22,765 nt of DNA. It comes from Phoronis australis. Taxonomy: Eukaryota; Phoronida; Phoronidae. The DNA is taken from the NCBI GenBank assembly GCA_002633005.1, contig NMRA01000094.1, positions 1 through 22,765 on the forward strand, written 5' to 3'. Made by a program: the position numbers and the translations under genes. Of this stretch, positions 17,769 through 22,765 are shown one piece after another (positions within the stretch are counted from its first letter, which is position 1; every line of letters begins with the position of its first letter). The notes beneath the pieces were generated by a model that was not told where the DNA came from, ran no database searches, and saw nothing but the letters and a program-made list of their open reading frames with translations.

Positions 17769-18005
17769 GCCCAGTAATGTGTCTGTGTCAAAATAGGTTA
17801 CAGTGGCCCGTCAAAATTTGAATGATGTGTCTTATGTCCAATCTATCAGAACCTTTTGGTGTGATCACGTTGGGAAAATTCTCCTCGTTGTTCTGTCTGC
17901 AGGAGTTAAGTGAAGCAAACTGAACTGCTCACTGGGTACGTACACAGTTGCGCACACTCATCTTGCAGCATCTACGGGATACCGGGATAGCAGAACGCTG
18001 ATTCC

Positions 18006-18014
18006 TATATAAAA
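18006..18014 (+). promoter_or_regulatory. candidate TATA box
   Basis: TATATAAAA is 102 bp upstream of the ATG at 18116. Transcription would be expected to begin near 18036-18046, leaving a 5'UTR of about 70-80 nt. The upstream sequence is less AT-rich than the neighbourhood, which is compatible with a promoter. Confidence 0.4.
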
Positions 18015-18115
18015 TTTGCGAGTGTGTCTGCATTTTTATTGCTGTCAATTCCCACATCAGATAGAGAAGATCCCTTCTGCCTTGCCCAAGTTTTGCGTTT
18101 AGCCGTATAATTAAC

Positions 18116-18343
18116 ATGGAGCAAGACGATCGGGCACAACTTGCTCTACCTCACAAACGGGTGTCAAAAGTTGTCGTCATACTGTCAATTTGCTTGGTGT
18201 CAGTCCTGTTTACACACATACTTCCACTCAATCATCTTGATCCATGTCAGCTGATCCATGTCATCTTGATCCATGTCATCTTGATCCATGTCATCTTGAT
18301 CCATGTCATCTTGATCCATGTCATCTTGATCCATGTCAGCTGA
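18116..18343 (+). CDS. short ORF with possible N-terminal membrane anchor, runs into minisatellite
   Basis: The ATG is in a strong context (AACATGG). Residues 1-18 are polar and charged (MEQDDRAQLALPHKR...). They are followed by a hydrophobic stretch at about residues 19-36 (VVVILSICLVSVLFTHIL), preceded by K and R: the pattern of a type II signal anchor. From about residue 40 the frame enters a 15-bp minisatellite and repeats VILIH until a TGA inside a 14-bp variant unit. I recognise no family. It may be the first exon of a type II membrane protein whose 3' part was replaced or pushed out of frame by repeat expansion, or a chance ORF. No good splice donor was seen before the array. The frame at 18421-18726 starts inside the array and is not a credible independent gene. 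Confidence 0.3.
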   Translation: MEQDDRAQLALPHKRVSKVVVILSICLVSVLFTHILPLNHLDPCQLIHVILIHVILIHVILIHVILIHVILIHVS

Positions 18344-18497
18344 TCAATGTCATCTTGATCCATGTCATCTTGATCCATGTCAGCTGATCAATGTCATCTT
18401 GATCCATGTCATCTTGATCCATGTCAGCTGATCAATGTCATCTTGATCCATGTCATCTTGATCCATGTCATCTTGATCCATGTCAGCTGATCAATGT
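18233..18497. repeat. mixed 15/14-bp minisatellite, 18 units
   Basis: Thirteen 15-bp units CATCTTGATCCATGT are interspersed with five 14-bp units CAGCTGATCMATGT in the order A B A A A A A B A A B A A B A A A B. Each 14-bp unit shifts the reading frame by one and brings in a TGA (CAGCTGA) in one frame. Near-perfect identity suggests ongoing turnover. Confidence 0.95.
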
Positions 18498-19427
18498 CAA
18501 CTTTTGTAGTGTAAACCAGACTTGCGACTACGCATTTCTCCCGTCAGCACACTTTCTTGGCGACTCCTATATCACTAGCATGTGTACCAGGTGTAGACAG
18601 GTGTTCCAACTCAACTTTTGGACCAGAACAATGGTATATGACTTGGTCATTGAAATAGAGAAAATAACTTATTTTACCACTTTCATCCAATTAGTGAGAT
18701 CACTGGGCAATCACTGCACTCTTTGACAAAAGACTAATGGAATGGTCTTTCACAAAGTAATAAAACGAACAATGAGAATGTATAGACAAGGCTGAAAATC
18801 AGGTGTGTCTCAGTAGATATTTTAAATTAGTGTATATTGACTCTCTGGCACAAGTGACCGTGAGAACACACAAACTGTGCAAAAGGGTGTGACAACTTAA
18901 CAAGTTAGTGCAACTTTCATCCAATCAACTTGTCCTAGTTTAACTTTATTTCAGTCAGTTCTAACCTAGCGTAATCTAAAGCCTATTTGATTTGTACAGC
19001 TACTACTACTTAGACAGTTGTGACATTGTTGTGTCGACACTCAGCTGATCAGATACAAGGTGCCGATAGTACATCTAGTGCTAGTTAAAATCTCTGTCTG
19101 GACATTGAATTGATGCCATGAGTGGTTGACTGTGAACTCCCACACATGGCAATCAATGGTTGCCATGGAAACAAGTCAAAGCAACAAGTGAGAGCGCATG
19201 TCTGTTTTAAACACGAGTGAGTAACTTGATTTTAGGCAGATAGTCTCAACGTCGCTAAGTCATGCTAACGTTCAGCACAGTAGTCCATAGTCACTCAACT
19301 TCTCATAAGCGTTTTGCATGCAAGCTCGCAAGTTTAAAGCTTTCATCAACAGAATAGTTACCACTGGCTTCTACACAAAGTACAGTGAACAAATACTTCT
19401 TGATGACCTTGAATGAACATACCCTGC
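18498..19427. other. non-coding DNA, one RFX-type X-box match
   Basis: No gene is supported. GTTGCCATGGAAAC at 19159-19172 differs by one base from the RFX X-box GTTRCCATGGYAAC. A 26-bp stretch at 19402-19427 (GATGACCTTGAATGAACAT) matches a unit of the minisatellite at 20780-21165. Confidence 0.4.
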
Positions 19428-19820
19428 CTGGACCCGGTCTCCAATCTTTTTACTCGAAATTAGGTTTGGCATTTTCTACTCTACTTTTGGGTGAACTCAA
19501 GATAAGTGTCTATTATTCTATGCTCGAGTACACAATAACTTACGTAGACAATTTATTGCCCTTAGTTCACAGTTTGTAAACCCAATATTAAAGCAATAAG
19601 TTTGAGTTTGAACTCGAAATTTCGAGTTTTTACTAGTTTGTAGCACGAATATAAGGGTCTTCAAGGGCAAACTTGAACTAGAAACTCCTATGCATAAACT
19701 ATAATGTATTCGAGCACAGTCTGATAACCAATTATCTTAAGTTCGCACAAAAGAAGCAGAGAAATCGCAAAAAATAGTTTCGAGTTCGTTTTGAGTACAA
19801 AGATTGGAGACCGGGCCCAG
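19428..19820. mobile_element. fold-back MITE, 393 bp
   Basis: The ends are inverted repeats: CTGGACCCGGTCTCC onward at 19428, and the reverse complement of the right end CTGGGCCCGGTCTCC. They match for about 28 bp through CAATCTTTKTACTC. Weaker homology continues between the arms (CTTTTGGGTGAACTCAAG versus CTTTTGTGCGAACTTAAG; ATGCTCGAGTACA versus GTGCTCGAATACA). Near the centre is a perfect 18-bp palindrome AACTCGAAATTTCGAGTT (19611-19628). No transposase is encoded. The superfamily is uncertain because no clean target duplication is visible. Confidence 0.75.
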
Positions 19821-20779
19821 ATGACCTAGAATGAATGGATTGTTGTAGACATGCTTCCGGTGAATCAAATGAGCCTCTGGCAGCCACTCGCTTACGGCCA
19901 ATTGCCTATTAGCTGAAAAATTTACAACTATATCTCAGTGAAGTTCTGTGTGTGAATTCAATGTAGATGGTGTAAGTACTTTGGAAACATGTTTACCTAC
20001 ATAACACGATGATAGAGGTATAGATTAGTAGTGAGAATCGTGTTTGTAAGTATCGTACAGTGGATGTGCTATGGCAACAGCATGCAAATAGCACAGAAGT
20101 TGTGATAGCTTGTAACACCGATAGATCATGACTAGCAGTAATGAGCAGAGGATTAAAACAGGGCTGAGTTGCATAGACAAAATGATCAATTGTAGCGCTG
20201 CGTCTGAGGGAAATGTGACAATTCCAACATGACTGATTAAAAAGTTGTTGAATACAATGGAATAATATGAATTAATACATAAAACTACATTAAAAATCCC
20301 CAGTTTCTCACTGAAACAGACGCGTTTCATTGTTTTTTGGGTTGTGACCTACTAGGACTGGTCCGCCGCCGGACAGCAGCGGAAGCATCCCAATGGGCTG
20401 CATTGCCAGCGACACCTATCAGACGTCCACAGTACTAAAATTTGATGATCTCAAATCTGAAATGGCTATCTTAGAATTTATCCAACTCGCCAATTGCAAG
20501 TTGGGCATTTTCTTATTGTTGGACGCTGAGGACACAGGGTAGAGTTGCTGAGGCCAAATTACATGGCGCTAGGATGTGCTGATTGCTGGAGTCAGGAGGC
20601 GCACCAGTTCCGTAGGAAAGGTGGGACTGTTGTGCATGTGCTTAATGTGAATCATAAGAGCCTCAGTTAGCTACTTGCTAATGGGCAATTACCTAACAGT
20701 GCTTGACAGTTTTATTGAGGTTGTTAGTTCGATTCCAAAGTTGGATAATCTCAGCTATCACTGCAGGACACTGTCTCAT
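19821..20779. other. non-coding DNA with a diverged repeat pair
   Basis: No gene is recognised; the 101-residue minus-strand frame at 20025-20330 has hydrophobic stretches but no family match I can name. GTGAATCAAATGAGCCTC (near 19859) and GTGAATCATAAGAGCCTC (near 20647) begin two related segments of about 55 bp, both with CAATTRCCTA, indicating an old dispersed repeat. Confidence 0.4.
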
Positions 20780-21165
20780 GACCTAAAATGAACACACACT
20801 GTTGTGTAACCTAGAATGAACATACACTGCTATAGGACCTAGAATGAACATTCACTGCTGTGGGACCTAGAATGAACATACATTGCTATGGGACCTAGAA
20901 TGAACATTCACTGCTGTGGGACCTAGAATGAACATACATTGCTATGGGACCTAGAATGAACATTCACTGCTGTGGGACCTAGAATGAACATACACTGCTA
21001 TGGGACCTAGAATGAACATTCACTGCTGTGGGACCTAGAATGAACATTTACTGCTATGGGACCTAGAATGAACATACACTGCTATGGAACCTAGAATGAA
21101 CATACACTACTGTGGTACCTGGAATGAACATACACTGCTGTGGGACCTAGAATGAAGATACAATT
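20780..21165. repeat. 28-bp minisatellite, about 14 units
   Basis: The unit contains GACCTAGAATGAACAT and then WYACTGCTRTGG. In the middle of the array units alternate between CATTCACTGCTGTGG and CATACATTGCTATGG, so a 56-bp higher-order repeat has formed. Single related units flank the MITE at 19402 and 19820. Confidence 0.95.
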
Positions 21166-21627
21166 TCTGGATTGAATGCACATTCATCTTGCAATAAGAA
21201 CACATCAGAATGGTGATCCATCATCCAATGGATTTTGTTCTATTAAACTATCAAAATAATCCTACCAATGCTTTGCCAACAGAAGAAAAAAAAACAACTT
21301 AAGCATTCAATGTGTTTGCATTTGACTGTTTAAATAGTAATTAACTTTTTCAGGCCATATTGTGTCACGGCAACTAAGCAGTGAACAAAGAATGACCCCT
21401 TGGGGTGGTTTTGAACATTTGCTACTACCCGCAATGGAAGTATTGCTCCAGGTACCAGAGTATTGATACTGAACAGATGACCAATGTAAGTGGTATTGCT
21501 GGGACTTAGATTTTGGTCCTTAGCCTTAGTATAAAGTAACCCGTGTGGTGGAGAAGACAATCCAGCTGTAAAGAATGGATAATTGTGAACATAGTCTGCT
21601 ACGTTGCCGGCATCAGTGTTGAGCGAT
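21166..21627. other. flanking DNA upstream of the LTR element
   Basis: No gene is supported. The minus-strand frame 21330-21641 (103 residues) reads fairly smoothly, but its ATG lies within the putative LTR and I recognise no domain, so I do not call it. Confidence 0.4.
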
Positions 21628-21964
21628 TGTTGCCGGGACATTTATATGCAAATGAACTGCTGTGTCGGCCGGGTGCATTCAAATGTTCGACCTGGGTGCG
21701 GCAGTCGAGAGCCAGCCGTGACACAGTGTAGACGTGTCACAGAAAATGGAAAGTTTGTGTCTACAGTAGATTTAGGACATTCAGCGGACAAAGATGATGG
21801 GGTCGGATGCTGACCACAAAAGATTGTGCACGCACTGTGTGAAATAAGATGGACTCGTGACTCAGTAATGTTAGTTTGGGGTGCCACGTGTGTAGTATTA
21901 TAGCTCTTTAGACTTAGAGATAAATATATTGAGTTCCGGTTCCATCAGCGTTGTTGTTCCTACA
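21628..21964 (+). repeat. candidate 5' LTR
   Basis: It would run from TGTTGCCGGGACA to GTTGTTCCTACA, giving TG...CA ends. Near its start is TTTATATGCAAAT, a TATA-like sequence overlapping a perfect octamer ATGCAAAT (21646-21653). An inverted repeat GTGACAC/GTGTCAC lies at 21718-21740, and an AATAAG/GATAAATAT-type polyadenylation region further on. The right end is well supported by the adjacent primer site. The left end is a guess, because the 3' LTR and the target duplication cannot be compared here. Confidence 0.5.
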
Positions 21965-21979
21965 TGGTGGCAGCGGCGG
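21965..21979 (+). other. candidate primer-binding site
   Basis: TGGTGGCAGCGGCGG directly follows the LTR end CTACA. A PBS begins with TGG, the complement of the tRNA CCA tail. I cannot assign the tRNA species with confidence. Confidence 0.55.
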
Positions 21980-22403
21980 TTTGTGTCATTTTTGTGATTC
22001 TGGCGAAACAACTGGGCATTATAAACTGATACCTTCCAACGGTTTGTGTCAAGGATCTTTCGTGCTGTTTTCGAAGGATTTTGTTTGTGAAATATCACAA
22101 AAATAGCCTGGAGCTGTTGATAGTTGTCGTACAGTACTTCGAAATTTTCCATGACGTCATAGCCACATGTGCATTGTGTATGTTTTGAGCTGACAGTTCA
22201 TGTGCTCGAAGTTCGCTTGGAAAGTGTGAGGCTCTATACGATAACTTTTACGCGCGACTTTACATAATAAGTAGCGATACATAAAAGTTAGTGAATTTAT
22301 TGACCGAATAAATTTAACACATACCTGCACGAGTGACACGCAACATTAGTGAACACGTTAACGAAGTGACACATAAACTGACAACATTCAGAACATTACA
22401 AAA

Positions 22404-22765
22404 ATGGCAACATATCAGATACCGGCCCCAACCCCAATGTCAGTACTAGGGAATGTGGCAGAGAACTGGCGTGAATTTGAAACCGCCTGGATAGACTACA
22501 TGACCGCCAAAGAACTAGACACAAAAAGGGTTAAGGCGGATGGTACACCAGACCTAAAGGGTGTATCAATAGTTGCTGCGACACTCTGCTCCGTCATGGG
22601 GCAGGAGTGTAAACGAGTACTGTGTAACTTGCCTAACGTCAGTGAAGAAGACAGACGCAATCCTCAGAAGATCATTGATGCCTTAAAGGCGTACTTTGTT
22701 CCTCAGAAGAATGTTCTCTACGAGAGATTTGTGTTCAACCAAGCAGTCCAAAAGACGGGAGAGAC
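22404..22765 (+). CDS. Gag protein of Ty3/Gypsy retrotransposon, N-terminal 120 residues
   Basis: The ATG (context AAAATGG) opens a frame that stays open to the window edge. Residues 21-32 read NWREFETAWIDY, the W-x-x-F-x-x-x-W pattern that begins the capsid-like domain of invertebrate Gypsy Gag proteins. Residues 97-113 read YFVPQKNVLYERFVFNQ, the strongly conserved YF-P-KN-x-YERF-F segment of the same family. Gag forms the particle in which the RNA is reverse transcribed. The remaining capsid domain, nucleocapsid zinc knuckle and pol lie outside the window. No frameshift is seen in the visible part. Confidence 0.85.
   Translation, partial: MATYQIPAPTPMSVLGNVAENWREFETAWIDYMTAKELDTKRVKADGTPDLKGVSIVAATLCSVMGQECKRVLCNLPNVSEEDRRNPQKIIDALKAYFVPQKNVLYERFVFNQAVQKTGE

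Larger units (their letters stand above)
21628..22765 (+). mobile_element. Ty3/Gypsy LTR retrotransposon, 5' part, cut by the window end
   Basis: A candidate LTR (21628-21964), a tRNA primer-binding site beginning TGG directly after the LTR's CA end, an untranslated leader of about 440 nt and the start of a gag gene follow in the expected order. The gag frame is open to the window end without a stop, so the copy may be recent. pol and the 3' LTR would lie beyond 22765. Coding intactness beyond the window is unknown. Confidence 0.75.

Noticed and set aside
18421-18726. 101-codon plus-strand ORF with a CHLDP repeat
   Set aside because: It begins inside the 15/14-bp minisatellite and no family is recognisable downstream of it.
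20025-20330. 101-codon minus-strand ORF with hydrophobic stretches
   Set aside because: AT-rich sequence readily gives hydrophobic frames; there is no conserved motif and no promoter context.
21330-21641. 103-codon minus-strand ORF
   Set aside because: Its start codon lies in the putative LTR, no domain is recognisable and no splice or promoter evidence supports it.

Overview
The window looks like genomic DNA of a metazoan, most likely a marine invertebrate and possibly a mollusc or other lophotrochozoan; the exact group is a guess. The grounds are the lack of bacterial-style gene packing, AT-rich non-coding DNA, a spliced animal gene (a Bak-like BCL-2 family exon with a GT donor), a Ty3/Gypsy retrotransposon and many minisatellites. 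It also carries interspersed repeats of a layout (AACAAGAG start, internal tandem repeats, hairpin near the 3' end) that I recall as common in mollusc genomes. Four single-N gaps occur (1310, 2049, 5040, 6542). Three of them separate two nearly identical neighbouring copies, so part of the apparent duplication is probably unmerged haplotypes.

Layout: 1-1309 has no recognisable gene. 1497-3367 is an old, diverged repeat element carrying a 36-bp minisatellite. 3437-5928 is a better preserved member of the same broad family, inflated by about 0.7 kb across the N at 5040. 5949-7132 holds two copies of a segment with a minus-strand tRNA-like Pol III promoter. 7494-7923 is a 59-bp minisatellite. 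8394-9896 is a non-autonomous DNA transposon with terminal inverted repeats and a TA target duplication. 10007-10245 (minus) is the first coding exon of a Bak-like pro-apoptotic gene; later exons were not found. 11671-13110 holds three further tandem arrays. 13508-15241 is the cleanest copy of the 3437-5928 element. 15648-15863 has two perfect three-unit heat-shock elements and two CCAAT boxes. 18006-18343 has a TATA box and a short ORF with a possible membrane anchor that runs into a 15/14-bp minisatellite. 19428-19820 is a fold-back MITE. 20780-21165 is a 28-bp minisatellite. From about 21628 to the window end are the LTR, primer-binding site, leader and start of gag of a Ty3/Gypsy element.

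The most interesting signal is in the 3437-5928 and 13508-15241 elements. They consist of roughly 145-bp monomers in a three-monomer order (C-B-A, about 440 bp), and most monomers carry a motif at or one base from the CTCF core consensus CCASYAGRKGGCRS, all in one orientation. Seven sites match exactly. If the host CTCF binds them, this repeat spreads ready-made oriented CTCF arrays, and one lies on each side of the Bak-like exon. The motif match is seen directly; binding and function are inference.
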